A DNA stretch of 64,000 bases from an uncultured Sunxiuqinia sp. (GCF_963678245.1 NZ_OY782768.1:1-64000), one strand, 5' to 3'; shown: positions 17,354 to 27,163, counted from the stretch's first letter. Numbers and translations: made by a program. Notes: a model not told the origin generated them from the sequence alone.

Positions 17354-18808
17354 ATGACTCAGCAAATTGATTGTTTTATTGCTTTTACAAGCCACTCAGA
17401 AACACAAGATGTAATCAATCGACTTCGTAAATCGAAACAGGTTCAATGTATTTTTGTGATTAGCAATGAAAAGCAAAACCTGACAGGAGCCGAACTAATA
17501 CTTGCCGACCACATTCATTCGACCGACTGCATCAATAAGATTGCAGAAGCGACAACAAACCAATATGCATTTCTGACACTTCAAAATACAAAATTGGGTT
17601 TTGGGCAGTTCCCACTCGAACGATTACTGCAAGTTGCTAACGCCTGTAATTCCAGTATGTGCTATTCAGATTATGCCGAAGTAAAAGGAGGTGTCCGGTC
17701 AAATCATCCGGTAATTGATTATAAATTAGGAAGCCTTCGCGACGATTTTAACTTTGGCCCCGTTCAACTATATCGCAACGATGTATTGAAAGCATTCTTG
17801 AAAGAAAAACATCCCGATTGGAAACAGTCCGGATATTACGCCTTGCGTTTACAAGCTTCGAGAATGGGCGACATTTGCCGTGTACCTGAATTTTTAGTTA
17901 GCATGACCGAAACCGACATCCGTAAATCGGGCGAAAAACAATTTGACTACGTGAGTGCCAACGCCCGCGAAAAACAAATCGAAATGGAGCAAGCCTGTAC
18001 AGAGCATTTAAAAGCAATTGGAGGTTTTCTGCAACATCCGTTCAAGTCAGTTCATTTTGAAGGCGAGTTTCCGGTTGAAGCCACCGTGGTTATTCCTGTT
18101 CGCAACCGGATTAAAACGATTCAGGATGCTGTAGATTCGGTGCTGAAACAAAAAACCGAATTCCCGTTCAACCTGATTGTTGTCGATAATCATTCGACTG
18201 ACGGCACAACAGAGCTATTGAGCAAATATGAAGATGAACGTCTGATACTTGTAGTTCCTGAATCAAATAGCTTAGGAATTGGAGGCTGCTGGAACGAAGC
18301 AGTTTTCCACCCATCATGTGGAAAATTTGCCGTCCAATTAGATAGTGATGATCTGTATTACGACGAAAGTACTTTGCAACAGGTGGTCGATAAATTTTAC
18401 GAGGAACAATGTGCCATGGTCATTGGATCGTACCAAATGTGTAACTTTCAGTTGGAGGAAATTCCTCCCGGCCTGATTGACCACAAAGAATGGACTGCTG
18501 ACAATGGACCGAACAATGCTCTGCGGATAAATGGACTTGGAGCGCCGCGTGCTTTTTACACTCCTGTGTTGCGAGACATTCGCATTCCAAACACCAGTTA
18601 TGGCGAAGATTATGCGGTAGGCCTGGCTATCTCCCGAACCTATAAAATAGGTCGTATTTACAACCCGATTTACCGCTGCCGACGTTGGGAAGAAAACTCG
18701 GATGCTTCGCTGGATATTGCCAAAGAAAATACGCACAATGCATACAAAGACAGCTTGCGGACTTTTGAGTTAAAAGCGCGCATCAAACGAAACAACGAAA
18801 ACCACTGA
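17354..18808 (+). CDS. Glycosyltransferase family 2 protein with extra N-terminal domain
   Basis: The 484-residue protein has no signal peptide. Residues from about 238 form a GT-A fold: [29 protein letters not shown] and the metal-binding DSDD ([14 protein letters not shown]). The first 230 residues resemble a second, degenerate nucleotide-sugar transferase-like domain with no DXD that I can see. The sugar donor and acceptor are unknown. The gene is packed 3 bases after GHL10 and 4 bases before DUF4922, so a joint role in cell-wall glycan handling is likely. Confidence 0.85.
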   Translation: MTQQIDCFIAFTSHSETQDVINRLRKSKQVQCIFVISNEKQNLTGAELILADHIHSTDCINKIAEATTNQYAFLTLQNTKLGFGQFPLERLLQVANACNSSMCYSDYAEVKGGVRSNHPVIDYKLGSLRDDFNFGPVQLYRNDVLKAFLKEKHPDWKQSGYYALRLQASRMGDICRVPEFLVSMTETDIRKSGEKQFDYVSANAREKQIEMEQACTEHLKAIGGFLQHPFKSVHFEGEFPVEATVVIPVRNRIKTIQDAVDSVLKQKTEFPFNLIVVDNHSTDGTTELLSKYEDERLILVVPESNSLGIGGCWNEAVFHPSCGKFAVQLDSDDLYYDESTLQQVVDKFYEEQCAMVIGSYQMCNFQLEEIPPGLIDHKEWTADNGPNNALRINGLGAPRAFYTPVLRDIRIPNTSYGEDYAVGLAISRTYKIGRIYNPIYRCRRWEENSDASLDIAKENTHNAYKDSLRTFELKARIKRNNENH

Positions 18809-18812
18809 TACC

Positions 18813-19790
18813 TTGAGTGAGCGCGACGAAAATAGACCTTGCAATTTGCCCGATGAAGTAAATAAACTCATTCAACAGCAAAAAAAAGGATGGGAGTTGG
18901 CTCGCAAAAACTATGAAGGGCTTAAGTCCGTCGAAACGAAAACCTTCGACTTCGAAGACTTTAAGATTATCGCTCAATTCAACTCGGAACGAATCCGTTC
19001 ATCCGCTGCAAAAACCGATTCCAAATCGATCCGCGAGCGGCCATGTTTTCTTTGCGAAAAGAATAAACCACAGGAACAAGCCGGAATCGAGTTCAATTCC
19101 AACTATTCCATTTTAATTAATCCATTTCCTATTTTCAGCGAGCATTTAACGATTCCGTTAAAAGAACATCTGCCACAAGAGATTCAACCCTATTTTCACG
19201 ACCTTCTGACAATAAGTAGAAAACTGCCACAATTTACCTTCTTCTATAACGGCCCAAAATGCGGTGCGTCGGCTCCCGATCATTTTCATTTTCAGGCTTG
19301 CTCCAAGAATCAAATGCCGGTTGAAACCGAAATAAATGAAATTGCAGCAGCCCATGAAACCCTTCTTTTTCAGGATCAAAATTCAACAATTACCGCGATT
19401 GGCAATGAGTATCTTCGAAAGTTGATCCATATAAGCTCAAGATCGGAACAGGATCTGATTCATCATTTTAAAATTATCATTAATTCTCTGGAGGAAAGGG
19501 GGCAAGAAGGTGAGCCAATGCTAAATCTACTCGCTAACTTTGAAGGAGATCGGTGGGAGATTATTCTTTTCCCGAGAGACCAACAACGACCAAAACAGTT
19601 TTTTACTGAAGGGGTCGATCAGATGTTGATCAGTCCGGCATCGGTAGAAATGGGCGGCCTTGTTATTCTTCCCCGGAAAGAAGATTTTGAGAAACTCACC
19701 AAAGATGACCTGAAGGATATCTACAATCAGGTGAGCATGAATGATGAAGATTTTAAGCAATTAAAAGAAAAATTAAGAGTGCGCTTATGA
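18813..19790 (+). CDS. DUF4922 protein, HIT/GalT-like nucleotide phosphorylase fold
   Basis: In this 325-residue cytosolic protein, residues about 70-180 resemble the Ap4A phosphorylase/GalT branch of the HIT superfamily: RPCFLCEKN, NPFPIFSEHLTIPL and the histidine motif PDHFHFQA (HxHxQ). Members of that fold transfer nucleotidyl groups or phosphorolyse nucleotide sugars. The start is TTG, since no in-frame ATG lies near the beginning. The 3' end overlaps the SpoIID gene by 4 bases (ATGA). The substrate is unknown; a nucleotide-sugar from recycled wall material is a guess from context. Confidence 0.8.
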   Translation: MSERDENRPCNLPDEVNKLIQQQKKGWELARKNYEGLKSVETKTFDFEDFKIIAQFNSERIRSSAAKTDSKSIRERPCFLCEKNKPQEQAGIEFNSNYSILINPFPIFSEHLTIPLKEHLPQEIQPYFHDLLTISRKLPQFTFFYNGPKCGASAPDHFHFQACSKNQMPVETEINEIAAAHETLLFQDQNSTITAIGNEYLRKLIHISSRSEQDLIHHFKIIINSLEERGQEGEPMLNLLANFEGDRWEIILFPRDQQRPKQFFTEGVDQMLISPASVEMGGLVILPRKEDFEKLTKDDLKDIYNQVSMNDEDFKQLKEKLRVRL

Positions 19791-21119
19791 CAGTACAACC
19801 AACCCTACAAGTCGGCATAATGGCCGAAGAAACCATCAGCTTCGAACTGTCTGGCGACTATACGTTGAATGATGAACGATGCGAATCTTATTATCAAGCG
19901 ACCATTGAAGGCGACCTGATCATTGTAAAATCGAAAAATGAACCAATACTCTCCGGTAAGGAATTCATCTTTCACTCAAACAATATTGATGATTCTTTTT
20001 TGCTCGAACAGGTTACCATTGGCATTAACTTCCATTGGGAACAAACAGAGAACCAACGCTTTCGCGGCAACTTAAAACTACTGATTGAAAACGATAAAGT
20101 GAGGGCTGTTAATGTTGTTCCACTTGAAGAATACCTTCGATCGGTCATTTCTTCGGAAATGAGTGCGAGCAGCTCGACCAACTTACTCAAAGCACATGCG
20201 GTTATCTCGCGAAGTTGGTTGCTGGCTCAAATGGAAAAGAGCGAAAAGATAAAAGCTGCTTCATACAAGCCTCCTTCAACACATCAAAATAAAAACGAAC
20301 TTATTAGTTGGTACGACCGCGAAGACCATCAGCTGTTTGACGTATGTTCCGACGATCATTGTCAACGCTACCAGGGAATTTCTAAAATAATCAGCGAAAA
20401 AGCCAGTCAGGCCATCGACGACACTAAGGGTGAAGTATTAGTTGCTAATGGTGAAATTTGTGATGCCCGCTTTTCGAAGTGCTGTGGAGGAGTTTCAGAG
20501 AATTTTGAAAACGTCTGGGAACCCGTGCGACACAGTTACCTGACCAAAATTGTGGATTCGGAACAGGCAGCAACAACCTGCATTGACCTGCGACAAGAGG
20601 AAGAAGCAGAGGATTGGATCAGAGATAATCCATCGGCATTTTGTAATACGAACAACAAGCAAATACTCTCGCAAGTATTGCCCGACTTCGATCAGAAAAC
20701 CGTTGATTTCTATCGCTGGCAAATCAGCTATCTGCAACAAGACCTTTCAGCCCTTCTGCAAAAAAAAAACCGGTATTGACTTTGGCAAGATCATCCGTTT
20801 AGAAGCTGTTCGCCGGGGTCATTCTTCGCGTATCATTAAACTGAAGATTACAGGCAGCAAGCAAACGTTAGTTATTGGCAAGGAGCTGGAAATCCGTCGG
20901 GCACTGTCCGAATCTCATTTGTACAGTTCGGCTTTTGTGGTCGATCATTTGGGTGAACAAGATGGCATTCCGCAACAATTTGTGATCAACGGAGCCGGCT
21001 GGGGGCATGGTGTTGGCCTTTGCCAAATTGGGGCTGCCGTAATGGGAGAAAAAGGATACAACTACCAATCCATTTTAAAACACTATTTTCAAGGATCAGA
21101 ATTGAAGAAAATTTATTGA
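19787..21119 (+). CDS. SpoIID/LytB domain protein, interrupted by a frameshift
   Basis: SpoIID-type proteins are lytic transglycosylases that cut stripped peptidoglycan. The first frame (19787-20779, 330 residues) contains VVPLEEYLRSVISSEM and KAHAVISRSWLL, typical SpoIID motifs, and then stops at NRY. The rest of the domain, including VINGAGWGHGVGLCQIGA, continues in another frame to 21119. The switch is at a run of ten A (20760-20769); removing one A gives an uninterrupted protein of about 443 residues. No signal peptide is seen at the N-terminus. Either an assembly/sequence slip, phase variation, or programmed slippage is possible. Confidence 0.85.
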
Positions 21120-21122
21120 AAG

Positions 21123-21182
21123 ACGAAACGAGCATGTAAAAGTCACTTCATGCCAGTTCCATCAAATACCGATAAAAATTAA
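21123..21182 (+). repeat. Degenerate copy of the micro-ORF leader
   Basis: ACGAAACGAGCATGT followed by AGTTCCATCAAATACC resembles the micro-ORF at 21190-21261, but the start is ACG instead of ATG and part of the middle is missing. The open frame reads KRAC at the start and VPSNT near the end. It lies 7 bases upstream of the intact copy, like a decayed tandem repeat. Confidence 0.5.
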
Positions 21183-21189
21183 ATTTACA

Positions 21190-21261
21190 ATGAAACGAGC
21201 ATGTTTAGTCAAAACACAAAACGTAGCGATTAAAGTGCGAGTTCCATCTGATACCTTATAA
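21190..21261 (+). CDS. Putative 23-residue micro-ORF (leader-like) before the ampG-like gene
   Basis: ATG at 21190, TAA at 21259-21261. The peptide starts MKRACLV and ends KVRVPSDTL. It matches the micro-ORF upstream of the nif ferredoxin (4931-5002) in 65 of 72 bases with equal length. The spacer to the next start codon is 18 bases in both places and matches in 16 of 18. Five changed codons alter the amino acid and one is silent, so coding function is not proven. Confidence 0.45.
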   Translation: MKRACLVKTQNVAIKVRVPSDTL

Positions 21262-21279
21262 ATAAACAATTGTAATCAT

Positions 21280-22557
21280 ATGAAAAAAGCCACAACCCGC
21301 AATGCCTGGGCTTGGATTCCCTCTCTATATTTTGCTGAAGGTTTACCATACGTTTTTGTAATGACCGTTTCGGTAATCATGTACAAGCGGCTGGACATTT
21401 CCAATACCGACATTGCTTTATACACCAGTTGGCTTTATTTACCTTGGGTCATCAAACCCATTTGGAGCCCGATTGTGGACAACCTCCGTACCAAACGATT
21501 CTGGATTATCAACATGCAAATACTCGTTGGCGGAGCACTTGCCGGTGTGGCGTTTACTCTGCCCATGAGCAATTTTTTGCAATACAGCCTGGCCTTTCTT
21601 TGGTTGATGGCTTTTAGCTCGGCCACCCATGATATTGCTGCCGATGGCTTTTACATGTTGGGACTTTCCAAACACGACCAGGCATTTTTTGTGGGTATTC
21701 GAAATACGTTTTACCGTTTTGCCATGCTAGCCGGACAAGGGCCCTTGGTGATTCTGGCGGGCCACATGGAAACCATCGCCAGCAATACGTCGTGGGCATG
21801 GAGTATCACGTTCTTTATTTTTGCAGCGCTGTTTGCAGCATTTTCACTCTATCACCTGTTCATTCTGCCCTACCCTAAAGGCGATCAGAAACGGGGGGAC
21901 AAAAGCATGCGAGAAATAATGGCCGACTTTGGAGAAACTTTTGTTTCTTTTTTCAAAAAAGAAGGCATCTGGACCGGACTAACTTTCATTTTAGTTTTTC
22001 GTTTGGGAGAGGCACAACTAGCGAAATTGGCTTCTCCGTTTCTACTCGATGATGCATCAGCAGGAGGCCTCGGGCTCACAACCAGCAACATTGGGTTCGT
22101 ATACGGAACCGCTGGCATTATTGCACTAACACTCGGGGGGATACTGGGTGGCATTGCCGTTTCAAAACATGGAATTAAAAAATGGCTTTGGCCAATGGTC
22201 ATTGCCATGAACTTACCCAATCTAGTCTACGTTTTTCTGGCCTTTGTTCAAACTCAACAACTCGGAATCATTACTGCTTCGGTTGTGATTGAGCAGTTTG
22301 GCTATGGATTTGGGTTTACCGCCTACATGCTTTATATGATTTATCTTTCGGATGGTGAGCACAAAACAGCCCACTATGCGCTGTGTACCGGTTTTATGGC
22401 TTTGGGAATGATGTTGCCGGGAATGATTAGTGGATGGATCCAGGATATGATTGGATATCAATATTTTTTCATCTGGGTCATGTTATGCACAATCCCCGGC
22501 TTTGTGATTGTCAACTTCCTGAAAATTGATCCGAAGTTCGGCACAAAAGAAAAATAA
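21280..22557 (+). CDS. AmpG-like MFS permease
   Basis: The 425-residue protein has about 12 transmembrane segments of the major facilitator type. The N-terminus (WAWIPSLYFAEGLPYVFVMTVSVIM) and WLYLPWVIKPIWSPIVDN resemble AmpG, which imports anhydro-muropeptides for peptidoglycan recycling, and related permeases of Bacteroidota. It lies downstream of GHL10, GT2, DUF4922 and SpoIID in the same direction, which supports a wall-fragment substrate. The exact substrate is inferred. It is preceded by the 23-codon micro-ORF and followed by a hairpin terminator. Confidence 0.85.
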   Translation: MKKATTRNAWAWIPSLYFAEGLPYVFVMTVSVIMYKRLDISNTDIALYTSWLYLPWVIKPIWSPIVDNLRTKRFWIINMQILVGGALAGVAFTLPMSNFLQYSLAFLWLMAFSSATHDIAADGFYMLGLSKHDQAFFVGIRNTFYRFAMLAGQGPLVILAGHMETIASNTSWAWSITFFIFAALFAAFSLYHLFILPYPKGDQKRGDKSMREIMADFGETFVSFFKKEGIWTGLTFILVFRLGEAQLAKLASPFLLDDASAGGLGLTTSNIGFVYGTAGIIALTLGGILGGIAVSKHGIKKWLWPMVIAMNLPNLVYVFLAFVQTQQLGIITASVVIEQFGYGFGFTAYMLYMIYLSDGEHKTAHYALCTGFMALGMMLPGMISGWIQDMIGYQYFFIWVMLCTIPGFVIVNFLKIDPKFGTKEK

Positions 22558-22561
22558 AAAA

Positions 22562-22585
22562 AGCCTGACTTTAACTAGCCAGGCT
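22562..22585. terminator. Bidirectional terminator between convergent genes
   Basis: AGCCTG and CAGGCT form a stem 4 bases after the ampG-like stop, preceded by an A-rich stretch on the plus strand that gives a T-run on the minus strand. It separates the plus-strand cluster from the minus-strand lipoprotein gene. Confidence 0.65.
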
Positions 22586-22607
22586 CTCAAAATATTTTGT
22601 GCACAAA

Positions 22608-23486
22608 CTATTTTGTGTATTCAGCATTATTCAAGAACTCGTAACTTTTCTCAACACTCACCATCGGCTCAAAGTTGTATCGTTCAACCTCAACAATGTA
22701 ATCTTTCATTCCGGCTTTTTCAGCAGTCTCGAAAATTGGTTTGAAATCCATCTCGCCACTTTCGCCCAGCTCTTTTTCGTCTTTTACGTGGTATAGCTCG
22801 AAACGACCAGGATATTTCTCGAAGTAGTCAACGGCGCTTTTTCCACCTTGGTGAATCCAGTATAAGTCCAATTCAAACATCACCTTATCCGGATCGGTAT
22901 TCTCAACCAGGTAATCGTAAAAAAGATGTCCTTCCAGCTCTGTTTCAAACTCATGAGCATGATTGTGGTATCCAAACCGAATTCCCGCGTCATTACACAT
23001 CGCTCCAACCTTATTGTAATAATCACAATACATCTGCAAGGTATCCAAACTCCGGTATGCTTCCTGTCCCATTGATGGTTTGACAATCCATTCAGCCCCG
23101 GCTGCTTTATGAGCAGTAATGCATTGTTCCCACCAAGTCATGGCTTCATCCCACTCATCTTCCTTAGGCAAGTTCATCCCAGTATGAGAACCTTTCATAC
23201 TCATACCATTTTTCTCCAAAAGAGCTTTGAATGCGGAAGGCTCCATTCCATAAAATTTTCCATCACCATATCCGGCTGCCTCAACATAAGCATAACCAAT
23301 CTCTCCAAGTTTCGCAATTGTTAATTCGGGGCTACTTTTCATGTCATCACGAACCGACCAAAGCTGAATGCCAATTTCTTTCTCGTTATTAGAACTGGTC
23401 GTACAACTCGAAAAAATAAGTGATGTGCATGTAGCAAAGAAAAGGGCAAAGAGTAGACCTTTTCCGTAAAAAAAAGAATTTTTCAT
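22608..23486 (-). CDS. Sugar phosphate isomerase/epimerase-like lipoprotein
   Basis: The 292-residue protein has a lipoprotein signal (lipobox-like IFSSC near residue 27). The rest is a xylose-isomerase-like TIM barrel: IGIQLWSVRDDM, KGSHTGMN, IRFGYHNHAHEFE, MFELDLYWIHQGG and YHVKDEKE carry the usual metal-binding Glu/His/Asp residues. It probably acts on a sugar or sugar derivative in the periplasm; many Bacteroidota genomes carry such exported isomerases next to Gfo/Idh/MocA oxidoreductases, two of which occur at 27164-30329. A TATCTTTG -7 box lies at 23530-23537 on the minus strand, 44 bases upstream. Confidence 0.85.
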   Translation of the reverse strand: MKNSFFYGKGLLFALFFATCTSLIFSSCTTSSNNEKEIGIQLWSVRDDMKSSPELTIAKLGEIGYAYVEAAGYGDGKFYGMEPSAFKALLEKNGMSMKGSHTGMNLPKEDEWDEAMTWWEQCITAHKAAGAEWIVKPSMGQEAYRSLDTLQMYCDYYNKVGAMCNDAGIRFGYHNHAHEFETELEGHLFYDYLVENTDPDKVMFELDLYWIHQGGKSAVDYFEKYPGRFELYHVKDEKELGESGEMDFKPIFETAEKAGMKDYIVEVERYNFEPMVSVEKSYEFLNNAEYTK

Positions 23487-23706
23487 TTTTTATGATTTAA
23501 TAGATTTTAGTTGGTAAAAAAATCAGTTTCAAAGATAAAGAAATTCATTTTAATGCACAGCACAATCTTTAAACATAAACACGAACTGAAAATCGAATCA
23601 AGTTCCTTCTTTTGTATTCACAATCATTAACAATAAAATACCATTACATCTTTAAACTATTGTCCAATGGTGGTGTCATAGAAAATAGATAACCAAAATA
23701 CTTAAA

Positions 23707-26178
23707 ATGAAAGTTAATTTACTCTTAGCTATAGCAATCTTATTTACAAGCTACACAACAATTGCTCAGCCCCCAAAACCGAATCCCGATGAGTCTCCTT
23801 CGCTTAGCAAGGCTGTCATCAGCGGTAAAATTATTGATTCCGGAACGGGCAAGGCTATGGAATATGCGAATTTCTCCCTCTTCTTATCGCAAGACTCATC
23901 GCTGATTTCGGGCGGTATTACCGACGCAAACGGCGAATTTGTAATTCGAAAAATTGATTTTGGCACCTACTATGCCGAAGCTAATTTTATCGGTTTTAAT
24001 AAAGTGCGTATCAATAATATCACTATAACAGCAGACAATCGGCATGTAAACATGGGAGTATTGAAGCTTGAGCCTTCGAACCAGGAAATTGGAACGGTTG
24101 ATGTTGTAGCGGATCGTTCGAGAGTTGAATACAAGATTGATAAAAAAGTAATCAATGTTAGTCAGGATATAAATGCCACGGGAGGAACAGCTGTAGATGT
24201 GTTAGAAAATACCCCTTCAGTTGAAGTAGATATTGAGGGAAATGTCAGCGTACGCGGGTCTTCAAATTTCACCGTGCTTATCGACGGTAAACCAAGCGTA
24301 CTGGAAGGCAATGATGCATTACGCCAACTACCGGCATCCGTGATTGAAAACATTGAGATCATTACCAATCCATCGGCAAAATACGATCCGGATGGGATGG
24401 CTGGAATTATCAACATTGTGATGAAGAAAAATATTCTTTCAGGATTCAATGGTATTTTAAATGCCATGATTGGCAGCCGTGATAAATATCGGACAGACTT
24501 AACGCTGAATTACAAAACAAAGAAAACCAACTTGTTTTTTGGTGCCGACATTAGTGACGAAACCTACTATGGAAGTGGAAATTCGTATCGGGAAACATAC
24601 AAGGGGGACACCACCACTTACCTTATCTCAGACGGCGAGCGAAATTATGGGCGAAACGGACACCGCTTAAAAGGTGGACTTGACATCTACCTAACAGATT
24701 TAGCTACCCTAACCTTTTCAGGAACGTATGGTGAATATGGACGAAAAAGCGGAGGAATGGGTAATGTTCACGAATATAAAGTTCCGGGAAATTATGATGT
24801 TTACTCGGTAGAAGATGAAAACTCAAAAAGGGAAGGCACCTACTACAACACAAACATCAACTTTCAACAAAAATTTAATGAAGACGGAACGCATAAACTT
24901 GATGCACTATTTTACTATTCGAACAGTGTAGGCGACGATTATGAATTTGAAGACGAATATAATACAAATGAAAATTATGAGCGAACTGGAGGCTATTTAG
25001 CCCGAATAAAAACTCTTGAAACAGAAGATGAAGACGAATACCGAATTGAGTTGGACTATACCAAACCAATTGGAGATGATGGTCGTTTTGAAGCCGGCCT
25101 GCAAAGTCGTATCGATCGCGAGTTTGAAGATTATTCGTTCAACGATTGGGACAATAGCACCAATGATTATATTGACAATCCGCAGTTTTCGAGTTCACAA
25201 CATTTTAAAAGAGATATTATCGCCGGGTATTCAACATTTGCCAACGGAGTCGGTAATTTCAAATATCAACTCGGACTTCGTGGAGAATATACCAACCGTA
25301 GTATTGAACACGAGAAAGCTGCAACCCCAGCAGAGATTAACCGTTTCGATCTATTTCCAACACTTCATTTCTCGTACGAATTTCTGAACAAACTACAATT
25401 GATGACCAGCTATAGCCGACGTATTGACCGTCCCGGAGGTCGTGATCTTGACCCATTTCCCAATTACTATAACCGCTACACCATTCGCTATGGCAATCCG
25501 GAACTAAAACCAGAATATACAGACTCTTACGAGTTGGGAGTCATGAAAAACTATGGCAAGTCTTTCGTCTCTCTTGAAGGTTTTTACCGAATAACCAACA
25601 ATTTAATCACCCGAGTTACAGAACTGGGCGACGATGGCATTTTCTATCTTAATACAATGAACCTGAACAACGATTATTCCCTCGGATCTGAACTGATGGG
25701 GAACTTGAATATTGATGACTGGTTGATTTTCAACTCCAGCCTATCCGTTTATCGTTACCGTATTGAAGGCGAAATTTTAGGCGAATCGATTGACAGAAAA
25801 AGCACCAATTATACCGGACGCTTGAACACCACGGTAAAGTTTGCTCCGGATTCTCGGTTACAATTAACTGGTTATTACAGGGGACCGTCAGTTTCAGCTC
25901 AAGGCGAGCGTTCCAGTTTCTTTTTTACAAATATCTCCTATCGACAGGATTTATTAAAACGAAAACTAACTGCAACGCTTAGCTTGAGAGATGTTTTTGG
26001 TACAATGAAATTTGAACGGACTTCATCCGGAGTCGACTTCACCGATACTTATAAGCGAGAACGAGAATCTCAAGTGGTGACTTTAACCCTGAGTTACAAA
26101 ATCAATAATTTCAAAATGGATCGCTCAAGTGGTGGCGATGGTGTAAGAGAGGTAGAATATGATGATGGAGGATTTTAA
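23707..26178 (+). CDS. TonB-receptor-like outer membrane beta-barrel protein
   Basis: The 823-residue protein has a signal peptide (about 1-20, ending TIAQ). Residues about 38-118 form a CarboxypepD-regulatory-like beta domain (SGKIIDSGTGKAMEYANFSL). Residues 130-245 form a plug-like domain (DVLENTPSVEVDIEGNVSVRG, PASVIENIEIITNPSAKYDPDGMAG is split over its end). The remainder is an outer-membrane barrel of the OMP_b-brl_3 type rich in Tyr/Asn/Asp strands. No SusD partner is adjacent, so it is not a standard polysaccharide-utilisation pair. The cargo is unknown. It stands alone between a divergent gene and a strong terminator. Confidence 0.88.
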   Translation: MKVNLLLAIAILFTSYTTIAQPPKPNPDESPSLSKAVISGKIIDSGTGKAMEYANFSLFLSQDSSLISGGITDANGEFVIRKIDFGTYYAEANFIGFNKVRINNITITADNRHVNMGVLKLEPSNQEIGTVDVVADRSRVEYKIDKKVINVSQDINATGGTAVDVLENTPSVEVDIEGNVSVRGSSNFTVLIDGKPSVLEGNDALRQLPASVIENIEIITNPSAKYDPDGMAGIINIVMKKNILSGFNGILNAMIGSRDKYRTDLTLNYKTKKTNLFFGADISDETYYGSGNSYRETYKGDTTTYLISDGERNYGRNGHRLKGGLDIYLTDLATLTFSGTYGEYGRKSGGMGNVHEYKVPGNYDVYSVEDENSKREGTYYNTNINFQQKFNEDGTHKLDALFYYSNSVGDDYEFEDEYNTNENYERTGGYLARIKTLETEDEDEYRIELDYTKPIGDDGRFEAGLQSRIDREFEDYSFNDWDNSTNDYIDNPQFSSSQHFKRDIIAGYSTFANGVGNFKYQLGLRGEYTNRSIEHEKAATPAEINRFDLFPTLHFSYEFLNKLQLMTSYSRRIDRPGGRDLDPFPNYYNRYTIRYGNPELKPEYTDSYELGVMKNYGKSFVSLEGFYRITNNLITRVTELGDDGIFYLNTMNLNNDYSLGSELMGNLNIDDWLIFNSSLSVYRYRIEGEILGESIDRKSTNYTGRLNTTVKFAPDSRLQLTGYYRGPSVSAQGERSSFFFTNISYRQDLLKRKLTATLSLRDVFGTMKFERTSSGVDFTDTYKRERESQVVTLTLSYKINNFKMDRSSGGDGVREVEYDDGGF

Positions 26179-26217
26179 TTCTTTTTTTTCATACAGTTTG
26201 AGAGTTAGTTAATTAAA

Positions 26218-26244
26218 GAAAGGAGGTCGACATGACCTCCTTTC
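26218..26244 (+). terminator. Terminator of the TonB-like gene
   Basis: A perfect 11-base-pair stem, GAAAGGAGGTC with GACCTCCTTTC, loop GACAT, 40 bases after the stop codon. Confidence 0.75.
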
Positions 26245-26266
26245 TTATCAGGTTTACAACATAAAA

Positions 26267-26294
26267 AAAAGGATATTCTTTCGAACATCCTTTT
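26267..26294 (-). terminator. Terminator of the peroxiredoxin gene
   Basis: AAAAGGAT and ATCCTTTT form a stem; on the minus strand it is followed by a T-run (the A-run before 26271). It lies about 45 bases after the peroxiredoxin stop. Confidence 0.65.
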
Positions 26295-26337
26295 GATACT
26301 AATATAAACCTCTAATCTTACTTGTTATGGCGTTTTC

Positions 26338-26868
26338 TTACAATGTTGCTTGCCCTGGCTCCCAGTCACAAGGAGTAAGTTGCCCGGTTTGAAGCGCTTC
26401 TAAAACACGCAATACTTCAGGAACATTACGACCTATTGCCAGGTCATTTACACTCACCCAACGAATGATGCCTTTGTCATCAATAATAAATGTTGCCCGG
26501 TAAGCAATTTTCTCGTTCTCTTCTAAAATTCCAAGATCCTCTGCCAATGACTTCGAAGTATCAGCCAACATCGGAAATTTCAATTTTTTCAAACCAGCAT
26601 GATCATTTCTCCAAGCTAAGTGAACGTATTCAGAATCTGTAGATGCTCCAATTAAATTGGCATCCAATTTTTTAAATTCCTCATAATGATCATTAAATGC
26701 GGTAATTTCTGTTGGACATACAAATGTGAAATCTTTAGGCCACCAAAAAACAACGCTCCATTTACCGTCGATATCTTTATTTGAAATGGTATCAAACTCT
26801 TTACCGGCGTCTAAAGAAACTACAGCCGTTTTTTCAAACTCTGGAAATTTTTGTCCTATTGTTAACAT
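26338..26868 (-). CDS. AhpC-type 2-Cys peroxiredoxin
   Basis: This enzyme reduces H2O2 and alkyl hydroperoxides using a thiol donor. The protein is 176 residues from the ATG at 26868 (MLTIGQKFPEFEK); the open frame extends 23 codons further but crosses the promoter. The peroxidatic cysteine is C51 (DFTFVCPTEI) and the probable resolving cysteine is C167 (LTPCDWEPG), which makes it a typical 2-Cys AhpC/AhpE-like enzyme. It stands alone, with its own promoter and terminator. It may protect the oxygen-sensitive metabolism of this organism, but that is general inference. Confidence 0.92.
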   Translation of the reverse strand: MLTIGQKFPEFEKTAVVSLDAGKEFDTISNKDIDGKWSVVFWWPKDFTFVCPTEITAFNDHYEEFKKLDANLIGASTDSEYVHLAWRNDHAGLKKLKFPMLADTSKSLAEDLGILEENEKIAYRATFIIDDKGIIRWVSVNDLAIGRNVPEVLRVLEALQTGQLTPCDWEPGQATL

Positions 26869-26910
26869 GATCTTATCGTTTTTAATTGTGATTGAATAAA
26901 AATTATAAAG

Positions 26911-26942
26911 CAAAGATAAAGGTAGACGACATACCAATCAAA
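26911..26942 (-). promoter_or_regulatory. Promoter of the peroxiredoxin gene
   Basis: On the minus strand TTTG (26939-26942), 20 bases, then TATCTTTG (26911-26918): a full match to the Bacteroidota primary sigma consensus. The -7 box is 42 bases from the chosen start codon and lies inside the longer open frame, supporting the shorter protein. Confidence 0.65.
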
Positions 26943-27066
26943 TTGATTTTTTTTATTCGAAATAGACAAAAGCTATATCCAATATCAACGAAACAAACTC
27001 CTTTCATCAACGCAACTAACAAGTAATCAACACAAAAAACCTACCATCTATTCGACAAACTAATAA

Positions 27067-27098
27067 TTTGTGCTTATGTCCAAAGAATTATATCTTTA
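27067..27098 (+). promoter_or_regulatory. Promoter of the first Tat oxidoreductase gene
   Basis: TTTG (27067-27070), 20 bases, TATCTTTA (27091-27098). The -7 box differs from TAnnTTTG only at the last base. It lies 65 bases upstream of the start codon. Confidence 0.5.
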
Positions 27099-27163
27099 TC
27101 GCGTCTTTCGAATTTCTTTAATTTTCGAAAAACAAGTATACCTAAATCAAAATATAGTAAACC

